A stretch of 64,000 bases of DNA from Halanaerobium congolense (GTDB lineage Bacteria; Bacillota; Halanaerobiia; Halanaerobiales; Halanaerobiaceae). Of the stretch, positions 18,171-28,759 are shown piece after piece. Within the stretch, counting starts at the first letter, position 1; every line of letters starts with the position of its first letter. Made by a program: the position numbers and the translations under genes. Under the pieces are notes generated by a model. The model ran no database searches. It was not told where the DNA came from and saw only the letters and a list, made by a program, of their open reading frames with translations. The stretch is taken from positions 33,014 to 97,013 of the forward strand of contig NZ_SOEF01000006.1 of the NCBI RefSeq assembly GCF_004366375.1, given 5' to 3'.

Positions 18171-20684
18171 ATGTTTAAAGCATTTAGGAATCTGAATTTA
18201 GGTATCAAAATTGGTGGGGGATTTACATTACTGTTAATTATTGCAGCTGTAATGGCTTTTATGGGCTACAGTGGTCTAAATAATGTGGATCATGATGCAA
18301 CAATTGCAATGGATGCAGTTGGTTTTGCAGAAACTGCTTTAGAAATGAGGCAGAATGAAAAAGATTTTATGCTGAGAGAAGAACAAATCTATATTGATAA
18401 TATTAATTCTTTAGCTGAAAAGATGAATGAGCAGGCAGAAGAAACTAAAGCCCTGATGAATGAGCAGGGGGACAAAGATAGAGTTACTCAGATGCAGACA
18501 CTTGCAGGTGAATATAGTAATGCTGCAAATAATTATGCAGATTCACTTTTTCAGCAGAATGAGTTAAGAAGCAAATTTATAAATACTGAAGAAGATCTGA
18601 ACATTCATATTAATACCATACTTACAAATCAGGAGGAAGAATATGAACAGGCTCTTGAAGAATTAACGAAAATTGAGGAAGAAATAGTATCTGAATTTGC
18701 AGAAAATTATTTACCTACTTTTAATTACTTATTAAATGCTGATCGGGATTTTCAGCAGTCCAAAGTTGCCCTAATGAAAGCTGTTAATGAAAATAACAGG
18801 GGAGAGATAGAACAGTTAAAAGGTGTTTTTGATGAAAATATTGCTCAAACAGCAGAACGCTTTGAAAAATATGAGAATACAGATACAATTTTTGCAGAAG
18901 AAATAGAAATTAGAGAAAACTTTTATACAGGATTTCAAACATATAAAACTAAGACCTCCCAAATTTGGGATAATATATCTGGTGGTAATTATAACAATCT
19001 TGATTCTCTTTTAGAACAGGAAAACCAGATATTTGGAGAAGTCAGAGAAAAGCTGGATAAGATACAACAAAAATATATGGATGCTTCGAATTCATTACAG
19101 CAAGAAACAGATACTAATATAGAAACAACTTTAAATAAGGTTAACCAAAAATATTCAACTAGAAAGCTGGCTAATGATTTAAAAGCAAATATTAATGAAA
19201 TTGGGATTCAGGAAAGAAACTATATAATTAATCTCGCAAATGCTGAAATGCAGAGTCAATATGCAGATAGCACTTTAGCAGCTTTTGAAACAGCCAAAAG
19301 CACAGCTGCTGAATTAAGAGATTCCTTTAACGAAGCACAGGACATTGAAGCAGCAGAAAACATTATAGCTCAATTAGAAAATACAGAGCAGGTATTTAGG
19401 GAAATACATAATGTTGAGCTTGTCAAAGATGAAAACAAAGCATTGCTGGAAGAAAAGGCAGAAGAATTTATTGTTCAGGCTAACTCCTTAAAGGATCTTC
19501 ATGTAGAAGAGATGCATGAAGCCCAGTCAACAGCCATTAGAAATCTGATTATCGCTTTAGTTATTGCTGTATTAATTGGTATAATTTTAGCCTTCTTCAT
19601 TACAAGAAGCATAACTAAACCTGTTAACTTAGGTGTTGCTTTTGCCAAAGAAATAGCAGATGGTAATCTTGCTGCAGAAAAAATTGATGTTGATAGTAAT
19701 GATGAAATAGGAACTTTAGCAAAGGCTCTAAATACAATGCAGGACCAGTTAAGAAATGTGATTACAAATGTATCTAATATAGCTGAAAATTTATCTGCCT
19801 CAAGTGAAGAACTTTCTGCTTCGGGAGAAGAAGTTGCTGTAGCTGCCCAGCAGGTGGGAGAATCTATTCAGCAGGTAGCATCTGGAGCAGAAGAACAGTC
19901 AGCTCAGGTTGAAGAAACAAACAGTAAGATTAATGAACTGATTGAGCAGATAAATGATGTAGAGAAAATGTCAACGGAGATGGATGAACAGGCTGATAAT
20001 GTTATGAATAACATAAATGAAGGGAATCAATCAGTAGATAATTCAGTCGAACAAATCGAAAATGTAAAAGGAAATACTAAGGATGTTGCAAATACTATCA
20101 ACAACTTAGGAGATTTATCAAATAAGATTGGAGAAATAGTAGAGTTGATTAATGATATAGCAGCTCAGACTAATCTTTTAGCCTTAAACGCGGCAATAGA
20201 AGCAGCCAGAGCAGGAGAAGCAGGCAGAGGATTTTCTGTAGTCGCAGATGAAATAAGACAGCTGGCAGAAGAGTCAGAAGAGGCAACAACTCAAATTGGT
20301 GGTCTGGTAAAAGAAATCCAGGGTGGAGTTGGAGATGCTGTTAATAAAATGAATAATACAGAGGAAGTAGTTGACGGCAGTGTAAGTGCTATAAAAAATA
20401 CAGGGAATACCTTTGAAAAGATAAATAGTGCTGCTTTGAGACTGAGCGAGTTAATAGAAAATATTAGCCAGCAGTCTGAGAGAGTAAATGTTAATAGTAG
20501 AGAAGTTGAAGCAACTGTGCAGGAGATTGCAAGGGTAAGTGAAGAAGCTGCCAGTAACTCAGAAGAGGTAGCTGCAGCCAGTGAGGAACAATCTGCATCA
20601 ACAGAAGAAATTGTTTCTGCTGCTGAAAACTTGGCAGATATGGCCAATAATCTAACAGAAGCGGTAAATAAATTCAAACTATAA
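18171..20684 (+). CDS. Methyl-accepting chemotaxis protein with HBM-like helical sensor domain
   Basis: An 837-residue receptor. The first membrane helix is at about 13-31 ([19 protein letters not shown]). A long all-helical periplasmic-type domain to about residue 455 begins [12 protein letters not shown], typical of helical bimodular (HBM) sensors that bind small organic acids in other bacteria. The second membrane helix ([19 protein letters not shown]) is followed by HAMP. The signalling domain has its tip at [19 protein letters not shown] and the repeated [11 protein letters not shown] motifs. Ligand unknown. AAGGGGGTAAATT precedes the ATG. A terminator follows. Confidence 0.9.
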   Translation: MFKAFRNLNLGIKIGGGFTLLLIIAAVMAFMGYSGLNNVDHDATIAMDAVGFAETALEMRQNEKDFMLREEQIYIDNINSLAEKMNEQAEETKALMNEQGDKDRVTQMQTLAGEYSNAANNYADSLFQQNELRSKFINTEEDLNIHINTILTNQEEEYEQALEELTKIEEEIVSEFAENYLPTFNYLLNADRDFQQSKVALMKAVNENNRGEIEQLKGVFDENIAQTAERFEKYENTDTIFAEEIEIRENFYTGFQTYKTKTSQIWDNISGGNYNNLDSLLEQENQIFGEVREKLDKIQQKYMDASNSLQQETDTNIETTLNKVNQKYSTRKLANDLKANINEIGIQERNYIINLANAEMQSQYADSTLAAFETAKSTAAELRDSFNEAQDIEAAENIIAQLENTEQVFREIHNVELVKDENKALLEEKAEEFIVQANSLKDLHVEEMHEAQSTAIRNLIIALVIAVLIGIILAFFITRSITKPVNLGVAFAKEIADGNLAAEKIDVDSNDEIGTLAKALNTMQDQLRNVITNVSNIAENLSASSEELSASGEEVAVAAQQVGESIQQVASGAEEQSAQVEETNSKINELIEQINDVEKMSTEMDEQADNVMNNINEGNQSVDNSVEQIENVKGNTKDVANTINNLGDLSNKIGEIVELINDIAAQTNLLALNAAIEAARAGEAGRGFSVVADEIRQLAEESEEATTQIGGLVKEIQGGVGDAVNKMNNTEEVVDGSVSAIKNTGNTFEKINSAALRLSELIENISQQSERVNVNSREVEATVQEIARVSEEAASNSEEVAAASEEQSASTEEIVSAAENLADMANNLTEAVNKFKL

Positions 20685-20704
20685 TAATCACAAATTATTC
20701 TTAA

Positions 20705-20748
20705 AAAGGGTTAATACAAAAACAATTTGTATTAGCCCCTCTTTTTCC
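20705..20748 (+). terminator. Rho-independent terminator after the HBM receptor
   Basis: AGGGTTAATACAAA pairs with TTTGTATTAGCCCCT across a short AACA loop, followed by CTTTTT. The stem is about 14 bp with one bulge, placed 20 bases after the receptor stop. Confidence 0.8.
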
Positions 20749-20785
20749 TATAAGTTAAACCTGCAGGCAATATGGAGGTAATTAA

Positions 20786-21110
20786 ATGAATAAAAAAATA
20801 ACTTAGATTTAGAAAATCTTGATAAGATAATGAATTTAGTTGGAGAATTATTAATCAGCAAATCAAGACTTGAAACCTTAGAAGCTTTTAAGGATGAAGG
20901 TAAAGAGGATGATAATTAATACCGTCGAAAATATAACTTTAAGATTTATGGTAGATCAAATGCAGGGCATATTAACACTAGCAGTTGAAGATATTAAAAG
21001 AGAAAATAAGAAAATAAAATGAAATTAGTTCGGAATTTATAAAAGGGATTTTAACACTTAACGAGAAATTAGTAATAGTAATCAATACGGAAAAATTATT
21101 TAATGTCTAA
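20786..21110 (+). pseudogene. Decayed chemotaxis gene (CheA- and CheW-like pieces)
   Basis: An ATG with GGAGG upstream gives six codons and stops. A second frame gives LENLDKIMNLVGELLISKSR, the CheA dimerisation helix. Further on, TLRFMVDQMQGILTLAVEDI and, in another frame, SSEFIKGILTLNEKLVIVIN resemble the end of a CheW domain, closing with TAA at 21110. These look like parts of one histidine-kinase or coupling gene that suffered deletions. Confidence 0.65.
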
Positions 21111-21150
21111 ATTAACAGACCAGGATTGAATTATAAAAGGAGAATTTTAA

Positions 21151-24024
21151 GTGAGTAAAAAAGATTATAACAAAAAAATCCCAGTAAAAATGCAGGATAA
21201 ATGGCAGAACATTGTCGATATACTTGTTAAAACAGCAGGCAGTTCAGATGCTTTGATAACACGGTTTGATCCTCCTTTTCTTGATGTTTTTAAGGCAAGT
21301 GATAATCTTGAGAATATCTTTGAAGAAGGAATGAGATCTAGATTATCAGGTCATTATTGTGAGGCTGTTATTAAAAATGAGAAGAAAGTAATGATTGTCA
21401 ATGCTCTAGAAAACAGCAAGTGGAAAGATTCAATTGATGCTCAGGCTGGACTAAATGCATATTTAGGCTACCCTTTAAAATGGCCTGATGATAAAATCTT
21501 TGGTACACTCTGTATTCACGACAAAAAGACCCATCATTTTTCTAAAAACACTCAGGAAATTATGCTGCAGTTTAAAGAACTAATAGAATCTCACCTTGAA
21601 ATAATTAATAAAAATATTGAAATAAAAAGAGATAATGAAATAATAAAAAGGAAAAGCGATAAATATGATAATTTAGTTAATAAAGCACCAATAGGTATTT
21701 TTGAAACAACTTCTAACGGGAAAATAATTTCTATTAATGAAAGCATGGCAGAGATTCTGGGATTTTCCAGTATAGATGAGACTTTAAAACATTATAATGA
21801 CTTAAAAAAAGATCTTTATTTAAATCAAAAACGAAGAGAAGAATTTATCATGGAATTAAATGAAAATGATGAAGTCAAAAACTTTGAATATCAGGCGATA
21901 GGAAAAAATGAAGTTCATAAATGGATTAGTATGAATGCTATAAAAAGCAGAACAAAAGAAGATGGGACTTATGTAATTGAAGGTTTTGTTTTTGATGTTA
22001 CAGAAAGAAAAGATAAAGAAGAAAAGATTAGAGAACAAAAAGAAGAATTAGCTGCTGCTTTTGAACAGCTAACAGCCTATAATGAAGAAGTTATGGCTAT
22101 GAATGAGGAATTAGAACAGTCCTTTGAAGAAATAAATTCACTCAACCAGAGATTTGTTAAAATGATTGAACTTGTATCTAATATGACAGATGAGGGCTTA
22201 TTAACTGAAAAAGATTTTTTGGGAGAACTTTTGAATAATGCTATAAAAATTATACCTGAAGCTGATTATGGTAGTGTTTATATATACGAAAAAGGAAAGG
22301 TTAATTTTATAAATACTATTGGTTATGAACTCTCCAGTCTTAAAGATATCAATATACCAGAAGAAGCATTTTTCAATAAAAATGATAATATTGAGATTAT
22401 AAATTTTAGCGAAGTAAAAAGAAGAAATAAAAAATTTATGGACCAAAAGAATTATAATAAATTGAAAAAATTAAGCTATAAAATGAAAGAAATATTATAT
22501 ATGGATTTAGAAATTTCAGGTCAGAAAAAAGCAGGCTTAAGTCTGGATATTAGCGAAAAGAGCAGCAAAAATTTTACTAATAATTCTCTTAGTGTTTTTA
22601 AAGCGTTTCATAATATTGCTTTAAGTTTTTACACAATAAAAGAATATACCAATCTACAAAATTCATTTACCAGGGAACTTATAACTTCGATTATTAAGAT
22701 AATGGAAATGTATGATCTCTACACCAAAGGTCATTCCGAAAATGTAGCAAAAATAGCTGCAGCTATAGCTAAAGAAATGAACTTGCCTGAAACAACAATT
22801 AGAAACACCTACTGGGCAGGATTAGTTCATGATATAGGCAAATTGCTTATCCCGCTCGATATTATAAATAAAAAAGGAAAATTAACTGATAAAGAGTATG
22901 AACTGATCAAAAAACATCCTGTCTGGGGAAGTAAAGCCTTGAGTAGTTCTGAAACATTAAAACCGATTGCAAAATATTTACTGTATCATCATGAAAGATG
23001 GGACGGTAGAGGCTATCCTGAAGGGCTAAAAGAAGAAGAAATTCCTGTTATTTCTCAAATATTAGGAGTGGCAGATGCGTGGGATGCTATGTTATCTAAA
23101 AGGGCATATCGTAATTCTTTAAGTTTTGAAAAAGCAGTGGCAGAAATTAAAAGTAATAAAGGAAGCCAGTTTTCACCTCAGGTGGCAGATACCTTTATCA
23201 GGATTATCGAAGATGATAAAATTGACCAGCTTAAATTAGATATTTTAGATGATGAAATTAGCGATTCTAAAATAGAAAATCAAATTTTAAAAAGAAATGA
23301 AGATTATAAAGAATTATTTCAAAAAACAGAAGAGGGTATAGTAATTGTGGATGAAGACTTTCATATTATTAAAGTTAATGATTATTTCATTGAAATGTTT
23401 GGCTATGATGAGCAAAAAATAATAGGAGAAAATATCAAAAAAATAGTTCCAATAGATAGAACTAGAGAAACTGATAATTATATTTATAAATTATCTCAGG
23501 GAGAAAATGTAAATTCAAGGACAATTAGAGAGAAAGCAAATGGTGAACTAATTGATGTTTCAATTCAGGCTTTTCCTGTTTCTTTAGAAGAAGAAAATAT
23601 GGGTTATTATATTATCTACAGAGATATTACTGAACTTAAGGAAACAAAAAGCAAATATAAAAATATTAAAGATAGATATAAAGCACTCTTTGAAAATGAT
23701 TACACAGTTATGTTAATTATTGACCCTGATAATGGTAAGATAGTTGATGCTAATCCTGCAGCCGTAAATTTTTATGGCTGGAGTAAAGAAGAATTGACAT
23801 CAATGAAAATATCAGATATAAATGTCTTAAATAAAGAAGAGGTAAAAAAAGAAATGGAAGAGGCAAGGGAGAAAAGCAAAAACTATTTTAATTTTAAGCA
23901 TCGAACAGTTAATGAAGAAGCTAAGGATGTAGAGGTTTATAGTCAGCCAATACCTTTTGCAGAAAAAGAATATTTATATTTGATTATACATGAAAAAAAA
24001 ATAAAAATATTTGAGGGTGAGTGA
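21151..24024 (+). CDS. GAF-PAS-GAF-HD-GYP-PAS-PAS signalling protein
   Basis: A 957-residue cytoplasmic protein with no membrane helices. The order is an N-terminal GAF (about 10-150), PAS (about 170-285), a coiled coil rich in Glu, a second GAF-like domain (about 345-500), HD-GYP (about 510-690) and two C-terminal PAS domains (about 710-950). The phosphodiesterase site is intact: HSENVAKIA, then HDIGK with H560-D561, HHERWDGRGYP and ADAWDAM. HD-GYP enzymes hydrolyse cyclic di-GMP. Ending in PAS domains is unusual and suggests the C-terminus may have lost an output domain. The start is a GTG after AAAGGAGAAT. Confidence 0.88.
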   Translation: MSKKDYNKKIPVKMQDKWQNIVDILVKTAGSSDALITRFDPPFLDVFKASDNLENIFEEGMRSRLSGHYCEAVIKNEKKVMIVNALENSKWKDSIDAQAGLNAYLGYPLKWPDDKIFGTLCIHDKKTHHFSKNTQEIMLQFKELIESHLEIINKNIEIKRDNEIIKRKSDKYDNLVNKAPIGIFETTSNGKIISINESMAEILGFSSIDETLKHYNDLKKDLYLNQKRREEFIMELNENDEVKNFEYQAIGKNEVHKWISMNAIKSRTKEDGTYVIEGFVFDVTERKDKEEKIREQKEELAAAFEQLTAYNEEVMAMNEELEQSFEEINSLNQRFVKMIELVSNMTDEGLLTEKDFLGELLNNAIKIIPEADYGSVYIYEKGKVNFINTIGYELSSLKDINIPEEAFFNKNDNIEIINFSEVKRRNKKFMDQKNYNKLKKLSYKMKEILYMDLEISGQKKAGLSLDISEKSSKNFTNNSLSVFKAFHNIALSFYTIKEYTNLQNSFTRELITSIIKIMEMYDLYTKGHSENVAKIAAAIAKEMNLPETTIRNTYWAGLVHDIGKLLIPLDIINKKGKLTDKEYELIKKHPVWGSKALSSSETLKPIAKYLLYHHERWDGRGYPEGLKEEEIPVISQILGVADAWDAMLSKRAYRNSLSFEKAVAEIKSNKGSQFSPQVADTFIRIIEDDKIDQLKLDILDDEISDSKIENQILKRNEDYKELFQKTEEGIVIVDEDFHIIKVNDYFIEMFGYDEQKIIGENIKKIVPIDRTRETDNYIYKLSQGENVNSRTIREKANGELIDVSIQAFPVSLEEENMGYYIIYRDITELKETKSKYKNIKDRYKALFENDYTVMLIIDPDNGKIVDANPAAVNFYGWSKEELTSMKISDINVLNKEEVKKEMEEAREKSKNYFNFKHRTVNEEAKDVEVYSQPIPFAEKEYLYLIIHEKKIKIFEGE

Positions 24025-24164
24025 TCATATGTTAAATATGGGAGATTAAATTACTTCAAGCCTGGGGAAAAGATACATTTTAAACTGAAAAATATTATTC
24101 AAATTAAAGGGGCTTATTTTAAAGTCCTTTGCTAATTTAATGCTTGATAATCACAAACTATTTG

Positions 24165-24921
24165 TCAAAGAATCTGATTCCAGAAAAGATTTAATTTAGA
24201 CTGACTAACATTTTCATACCAGTGATTTAAAGCTTGAATAGACTCTTTAACATCAGGAATTTGTAATAAATCACAGAATTCTTCTTTTAGCTCCCATGCT
24301 TTATAAAGCATGGGAGCTAGTTTGAAGATCTCTATCAGCCTCTGATATCCGTCATCATCAAGTTTTTCACCAGCCATTAAAAGAGTGAGACTTGATTTGT
24401 AGAATTTAGTCCTATTTAGCAGGTGTCTGCTCCTTCTGTTCCTTGATTCTGAGCTTATCCAGAGCTTTATTGATAGATGGAACTTATCAACCACTATCTT
24501 AGCATGGGAAAGATAGTTTCTGTTACTGCTTTATATGGGATCCACATATCCATGGAGAAGTACTTGATCTGTTCTTTCAATTCCTCAGGCCAGGTATTGA
24601 AGTACTCGATTAGATCTTTCTTTTTACGGGAAGATAAAATATCAATTAACTTACCGTTAATCGGACCAGTTAGAGCAGCTGCGTATTTATGTTTTTTCTT
24701 AATTGTAAATTTATCTATACTGATAGCTTCAATTTCATCTAAAGTTGCAAGCTGAGCTTTTTCTATCATGAACTTCAGCTGTTTTTTTTACCGCAGATCG
24801 GACATTTAACATGATCTGTTTTATAGTCAACTACAAAAACTAAATATTCCTCTGTTTGAATTAAATATGTTGCAACCAGGTCTGGTAAATCCATTAAATC
24901 TGTGATAAACTTATTATGCAT
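24165..24921 (-). pseudogene. ISL3-family transposase, deleted and broken
   Basis: On the minus strand the N-terminus (from ATG at 24921) reads MHNKFITDLMDLPDLV and the zinc-binding HVKCPICGKK, then a stop. After a deletion the catalytic part follows as AISIDKFTIKKKHKYAAALT, SMDMWIPYKAV and, after another break, VDKFHLSIKLW, with the C-terminal helices ending near 24165. This is the ISL3 (IS204/IS1001) layout with DDE residues scattered over broken frames. It separates two c-di-GMP genes. Element ends could not be fixed. Confidence 0.8.
24288..24319. repeat. Perfect 32-bp palindrome inside the ISL3 remnant
   Basis: The 16 bases from 24288 (TAGCTCCCATGCTTTA) are followed immediately by their exact reverse complement, with no spacer. 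It lies within the coding sequence for PMLYKAWELKE of the transposase. Confidence 0.8.
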
Positions 24922-25072
24922 TTGCTTGACTCCTTTATTGAATTTTTTGTTGTCTCAAATAATTAATTCAACGGAGCCAGGCAGATGCCTTTTTTTATTT
25001 AGATATTTTTAGATTTACAGTTTTTTCTTTACAATATTAATTATACAACCACTAAAATCAACTAAAAATGAA

Positions 25073-25591
25073 TTGGAAAATTTCAATAAACTTTATCAGA
25101 CTTTTATAGATGCTAACGATAATCTAATTTATCTAAAAGATAATAAAATGAACTATTTATTTGTAAATGAAGCAGCTGCTGAATTTTATAATAAATCCAA
25201 AAAAGAAATAATCGGGAAGAATGATTATCAGATAAGCAATAGAGAATTTGCTAAATTTCGCAGATTAACTGATGACAAGGTTTACCATCAATTAATGGTT
25301 AGTAGTGAAAAGAAAAGAATAGTTGAAGAAGTTGAATGGAATGATAGAGTTTATAAGGTTACTAAATTCCCAGTAAAACTTTTAGATGGCAGTTATGGAG
25401 TGGGTGCATTTATTGGAGATATTACAGAACAATTTGAAAAAGAAAAGCAGATAAAATACCTTTTATATAGGGATAGTTTAACTGAGTTATATAATCGGCG
25501 TTTTTTTGAAGAAGAAATTAGTGATTGTGCAGGCAGCCAATTCGACCCAGATTTAGCAGCTGAATTTATTAATTTGATCAGAACCGAATAA
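25073..25591 (+). pseudogene. PAS protein with a GGDEF start fused to an HD-GYP end (internal deletion)
   Basis: The 172-codon frame begins at a TTG with no ribosome site, directly after the ISL3 scar, so its true N-terminus is probably lost. A PAS domain (about 8-120) is followed by YRDSLTELYNRRFFEEEI, the first helix of a GGDEF domain. It then passes directly to CAGSQFDPDLAAEFINLI, which is the last helix of an HD-GYP domain. The GGDEF active site and the HD residues are gone. A PAS-GGDEF-HD-GYP gene appears to have lost its middle in frame. Confidence 0.7.
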
Positions 25592-25617
25592 TATTTAATT
25601 AGATAGAGGTGAAAAAG

Positions 25618-27333
25618 TTGAAAGAAATAACTATTGAAGATAAAGCTGAAAAGAAAGGAACCGAAAAGATAATAAAAGAATTACATCAAATAGCTTTAGA
25701 TTTTAAAGAATTAGAAACTGAAAAAGAAATTTTAGAAATAACTCTTAAAGCAGCTGAAAACCTTTTGAATTTTAATTTATGTAATATTCTTTTTGTTAAA
25801 GAAGAAAAATTTGTTTCCGCTGCTTCCAGCAGTGAGTTTGAAGAGGAAAAAAGATCAATATCAGATACGAGTATAGCAGCTAAAACCTATAACGAAAAGA
25901 GAAGTTTTATCATTGATGATTTGCAAAACCATCCAGAAGCTTTATCAGTTAAAAGTATATACAAATCCGCCCTTAGTATTCCGATTGGCAGGTATGGTGT
26001 TTTTCAGGCTGCGGCTCCTGATAAAAATTCTTTTACAGAAAATGATTTAGAACTGGCTGAAATTTTAATTTCACATTTTACAGCTGCCTTAGATAGAGTA
26101 TATGCTCAAGATAAAATAACTGAACAAAAAAAATATTTAAGTACAGTTTTAAAAGCTATCCCCGAGATAATAATTTTACTGGATAAAGAGGGTAATTATT
26201 TAAATATTTTGACTTCAGATTCTGATGATTTAGTTGATGCCAGGGACAAGCTTATTGGTAAAAATGTTAAAAATATTTTACCTAAAAATATAGCAGATAA
26301 ATATTTAAAATACTGCAAAATGGTTTATCAGGAAGAAAAGCAGAAAAGTTTTGATTATAGGCTTAATATTAAGGGACAAGAAAAATATTTTGATGTAATT
26401 TTTTCTCCTTTAACTTCAAAAGAAAAAAAGGATAAGATTATAGTATCAACTATCAGAAATATTACTGAATTGAAAATAAACGAAAACCAACTTAAAGAAC
26501 AAAAAATATATTTTGAACAGCTTTTTAATAATTCTACCGAGGCAATTGTACTTTTAGATAATGATTTTCGAGTGTTAAAAATTAATAAAAAATTTGAGTC
26601 ATTGTTTGGATTTAAAGAGAGTGAGCTTTTAAATAAAAATTTAGATGATTTTCTTCTTCCAGATGATTTTATTAAAAAAGGACGGGAATACACAAAAAAA
26701 GTAAAAAATGGTGAAAAAATTGAAGCTGAAAGTATTAGAAAAACTAAAAGTGGTGGGAAAATAAATGTATATTTACAGGGCTTTCCTATTAAACTGGTAG
26801 ATGGGCAGATAGGTATTTACGCATTATATAAGGATATAACTGAAAGAAAAAAGAAAGAAAAGCAGATACAATACCTTTCCTTTCACGATGAGATAACAGG
26901 TCTATATAATAGAAGATATTTTGAAAATGAATTAAATCGATTAAATTCTTCACGAAAATATCCGATTACAATTGTAATTGGAGATCTTGATGAATTAAAA
27001 ATGGTAAATGATACTTATGGTCATAAAAAGGGTGATGAGTATATAATTAATGCTGCAGATATTTTGAAATCGACAGCTAGAGCTGAAGATGTAGTCTCCC
27101 GCATAGGAGGAGATGAATTCGCTGTAATTTTACCAACTACTAACCAAAAAGAGGCGGAAAGTTTCTGTCAGCGACTACAACAAAATATTAATGAATTTAA
27201 TAAGGGTGAAAAACTGGTAAAACCCTTATCTATTTCTTTAGGTTTTGAAGTGATGGAAGACAGCAGTCAGAGTTTAAGAGAGGTTTTTAATAAGGCGGAC
27301 CAGAAGATGTATATTAATAAAGGGAGAAAATAA
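25618..27333 (+). CDS. GAF-PAS-PAS-GGDEF diguanylate cyclase
   Basis: About 571 residues, soluble. A GAF domain (about 20-165) with a short coiled coil is followed by two PAS domains (about 180-290 and 300-415) and a C-terminal GGDEF domain. The catalytic loop RIGGDEFAVIL is intact near residue 497, and the upstream DGL-type motif reads FHDEITGLYNRRYF. It should make cyclic di-GMP, opposing the HD-GYP proteins on either side. A TTG at 25618 was chosen because GAGGTG sits six bases before it; an in-frame GTG at 25609 overlaps that site. Confidence 0.88.
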   Translation: MKEITIEDKAEKKGTEKIIKELHQIALDFKELETEKEILEITLKAAENLLNFNLCNILFVKEEKFVSAASSSEFEEEKRSISDTSIAAKTYNEKRSFIIDDLQNHPEALSVKSIYKSALSIPIGRYGVFQAAAPDKNSFTENDLELAEILISHFTAALDRVYAQDKITEQKKYLSTVLKAIPEIIILLDKEGNYLNILTSDSDDLVDARDKLIGKNVKNILPKNIADKYLKYCKMVYQEEKQKSFDYRLNIKGQEKYFDVIFSPLTSKEKKDKIIVSTIRNITELKINENQLKEQKIYFEQLFNNSTEAIVLLDNDFRVLKINKKFESLFGFKESELLNKNLDDFLLPDDFIKKGREYTKKVKNGEKIEAESIRKTKSGGKINVYLQGFPIKLVDGQIGIYALYKDITERKKKEKQIQYLSFHDEITGLYNRRYFENELNRLNSSRKYPITIVIGDLDELKMVNDTYGHKKGDEYIINAADILKSTARAEDVVSRIGGDEFAVILPTTNQKEAESFCQRLQQNINEFNKGEKLVKPLSISLGFEVMEDSSQSLREVFNKADQKMYINKGRK

Positions 27334-27383
27334 GGTGAAACAATTTATTGAGTTTATGAAAAATTATGAGAGGTGCGAGTAAT

Positions 27384-28664
27384 ATGAAGGAGAATTATAA
27401 TTTTTATAACATTATAAAGTCATTAAGTTATGCAATGGATTTAATCAGTAAAACTTTAGTTGGCCATCATAAAAGAGTAGCTTATGTAAGCTATAGATTT
27501 GGCTTAAAGTTAGGTTTAGACATCAAAGAAATGAAAAAATTAATTGCAGCTTCTTTGCTTCATGATTTAGGTATATTTTATTTAGATCAGGAATATCAGG
27601 ATTTAAATTCTGATGATGAAAATAATTTTCATGCTGAAGTAGGATATAAACTGCTTGAGCAAAACTATTTTGACCCTGAAATTGCTGATATTATTAGATA
27701 TCATCACCATGATTATTCTAATAATCAAAATCAGTTAAGCAATATTATCCATCTTGCAGATCGAATAGTAGTTTTAATTTCAGATGGTAAATCAGTTTTA
27801 AATCAGGTTAACCATATAAAAAAAGTTATTGAGAACAATAAAGAACAATTTTGTCCTGAATGTCTAAAATTATTTCCAGAACTAATAGAAAATGAAGCAT
27901 TTTGCCTGGATATAATTTCTGAGAAAGTGATAAGTAAGGAGCTGGATAACTTTTTTGAAGATATTGACTGGAAGCTGGATCTGGATGAATTAATTAATGT
28001 ATCCAAATTAATCAGTCATATTACAGATTTTCGCAGTCCTTTTACTGCTGCTCATTCTCAGGGACTTGCTGCAGTAGCACCTGCTTTAGCAGAAAAGTAT
28101 AATTACAGTAAAAGAGAATGTAAAGAAATTAAGGCTGCAGCTTACCTACATGATATTGGAAAATTAATGGTACCAACTGAAATCTTGAATAAAAAGGGAA
28201 AGCCTACAAAGAAAGAATGGAACATTTTAAGGAGTCATACATATTATACTTACCAGGCACTATCTACCAGTCCCAAATTAGATAAAATTAGAAATATGGC
28301 AGCTTATCACCATGAAAAGTTAGATGGTACTGGGTATCCATTTCAACTTGATAAAAAGGATTTAAATTTAAGTGAAAGAATTATGGCAGTGGCAGATATT
28401 TTTACTGCAATTACTGAAGATAGGCCTTACAGAAAGGGCATGAAAAAAAATAAAGTTGAAAAGATTTTGACAGAAATGAGTCTCAGTAATAAAATTGATA
28501 AAGATATCGTAGCAACCCTTTTAGAAAATTATAATGAGATTAACCAATTACGAATAGAGAAACAGAAGAATGCCAGTGATTATTATCAAGATTTTAGAGA
28601 AAAAATTAATGAGAAAAGGTTGTTTTATTTATTAAAAGAAACATCCAATGAATTATATAAATAG
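27384..28664 (+). CDS. Tandem HD / HD-GYP phosphodiesterase-like protein
   Basis: 426 residues with two HD-type domains. The first (about 10-150) has VGHHKRVAYVSYRFG, LLHDLG and YHHHDYS. The second (about 200-370) is a full HD-GYP with AHSQGLAAVA, YLHDIGKLMVP, YHHEKLDGTGYP and AVADIFTAIT. The first resembles a degenerate HD-GYP lacking the GYP loop. No input domain is present, so it may act as a partner for the neighbouring PAS/GAF proteins. The ATG at 27384 has GAGAGGTGCG upstream. It follows the GGDEF gene by 50 bases. Confidence 0.85.
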   Translation: MKENYNFYNIIKSLSYAMDLISKTLVGHHKRVAYVSYRFGLKLGLDIKEMKKLIAASLLHDLGIFYLDQEYQDLNSDDENNFHAEVGYKLLEQNYFDPEIADIIRYHHHDYSNNQNQLSNIIHLADRIVVLISDGKSVLNQVNHIKKVIENNKEQFCPECLKLFPELIENEAFCLDIISEKVISKELDNFFEDIDWKLDLDELINVSKLISHITDFRSPFTAAHSQGLAAVAPALAEKYNYSKRECKEIKAAAYLHDIGKLMVPTEILNKKGKPTKKEWNILRSHTYYTYQALSTSPKLDKIRNMAAYHHEKLDGTGYPFQLDKKDLNLSERIMAVADIFTAITEDRPYRKGMKKNKVEKILTEMSLSNKIDKDIVATLLENYNEINQLRIEKQKNASDYYQDFREKINEKRLFYLLKETSNELYK

Positions 28665-28759
28665 GAATCGTTATTTTAAAAAGCAGAGTAAATTATAAAT
28701 TATATTTAAAATTTTGATGTAATTTAAGGATATAGGATTGCCAAAAAAGGGGGAAAGTT

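Noticed and set aside
20291..20677. Minus-strand open frame of 128 codons within the HBM receptor gene
   Set aside because: Shadow of the repetitive signalling domain; no ribosome site.
24477..24755. Plus-strand 92-codon frame over the ISL3 remnant
   Set aside because: Complement of recognisable transposase sequence.
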